6,200 nucleotides of DNA from Nitrospira sp. (GTDB taxonomy: Bacteria > Nitrospirota > Nitrospiria > Nitrospirales > Nitrospiraceae). The notes under the pieces were generated by a model. The model was not told the DNA's origin. It searched no databases and was given only the letters and a program-made list of their open reading frames with translations. A program made the position numbers and the translations under genes. Location: NCBI GenBank assembly GCA_025935475.1, contig JAICVE010000175.1:1-6200 (forward strand). Direction: 5' to 3'. Shown piece by piece: positions 5,774-6,200 of this stretch. Numbering within the stretch: position 1 is the stretch's first letter; each line of letters starts with the position of its first letter.

Positions 5774-6200
5774 AGGCCACAAACCTACGGGTCATCGGGG
5801 CGGTGCTGGGCCTCGTGGGGGTGTGGGCCCTGGTCGCCGGGGGCTGCGCCAGCGAGCAGCAGAAACGAGGCAAGGAACTGTACGCCCATTACTGCATGCA
5901 CTGTCACGGCGAGAACGGCCGCCAGAACGAAGGATTCAACTGGTCGTCGATGCCCGATCCCAAGCCGAAAGACCTGTCCAACAAGTCGGAGATGAGCACG
6001 TTCAAGGACGAAGAGATTTTCAGTACGATTTCCCGCGACATGAAGGACACGAGCCCAGGGGGAGACAAAATCGGCGACGACGAGTTTGCCGTGCCCACCA
6101 TGCCGACGTTCAAGTACACGCTCGCGGAGGAAGAAATTTGGGCCATTGTCGACTATGTTCGCTCCCTGCACGGCATGAAAATGGAGTTCAAGGTCGAGGA
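5770..6200 (+). CDS. Small cytochrome c, probable lipoprotein, 3' partial
   Basis: The reading frame is open from the ATG at 5770 to the window end, giving 143 complete codons, so the true length is unknown. A hydrophobic leader (about residues 7-24) ends in VAGGCAS; Cys26 could be a lipid attachment site, although the residues before it only loosely fit a lipobox, and a signal peptide or uncleaved anchor are alternatives. One haem motif, CMHCH, lies at residues 42-46 (bases 5893-5907). Met111 in TMPTF is the likely axial ligand, followed by a typical C-terminal cytochrome c helix (EEIWAIVDYVRSL, 121-133). The complete haem domain is thus inside the window, but a second domain could follow. 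The start overlaps the stop of the NxrC-like gene, so the two are probably made together and may exchange electrons. It would be the third cytochrome c of the cluster. Confidence 0.88.
   Translation, partial: MKATNLRVIGAVLGLVGVWALVAGGCASEQQKRGKELYAHYCMHCHGENGRQNEGFNWSSMPDPKPKDLSNKSEMSTFKDEEIFSTISRDMKDTSPGGDKIGDDEFAVPTMPTFKYTLAEEEIWAIVDYVRSLHGMKMEFKVE

Overview
The window is about 6.2 kb of GC-rich bacterial DNA, and every supported gene lies on the + strand in one tightly packed block with gaps of 0 to about 50 bases. It encodes respiratory-chain parts: the C-terminal half of a cytochrome b (quinol:cytochrome c reductase), a six-helix membrane protein of unknown function, a long CydA-like (cytochrome bd-type) oxidase subunit, two membrane-anchored monohaem cytochromes c, a haem-b subunit of the NxrC / ethylbenzene dehydrogenase gamma type, and the start of a small lipoprotein-like cytochrome c. 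Both ends are cut inside genes.

The combination suggests a nitrite-oxidising Nitrospira or a close relative (phylum Nitrospirota). These organisms are known to lack canonical haem-copper oxidases and have been proposed to use an aberrant bd-like protein encoded among cytochrome c genes as terminal oxidase. The NxrC-like subunit fits too. The assignment comes from recalled family knowledge and gene order; no database search was run.

Layout: 1-640 cytochrome b (5' partial); 670-1647 unknown membrane protein with a His/Cys motif and a Lys/Ala-rich tail; 1676-3532 bd-like oxidase subunit; 3581-4204 cytochrome c with two N-terminal helices; 4215-4931 cytochrome c with three N-terminal helices; 4955-5773 NxrC-like haem-b protein; 5770-6200 cytochrome c (3' partial). 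No gap exceeds 50 bases, and no internal promoter, terminator, RNA gene, mobile element or CRISPR array was seen. Transcription as one operon is likely, with its promoter upstream of the window.

A plausible joint role (inference): quinol is oxidised at the cytochrome b complex, electrons pass through the anchored haem-c and haem-b proteins on the periplasmic side, and the bd-like protein reduces oxygen. No CydB is present, and the residues of the bd-like protein differ from canonical CydA in ways that make a cytochrome c-fed enzyme more attractive than a quinol oxidase. This oxidase type has been proposed before for Nitrospira, so the module is unusual rather than wholly undescribed. The neighbouring unknown membrane protein and the orphan NxrC-like subunit are its least understood parts.
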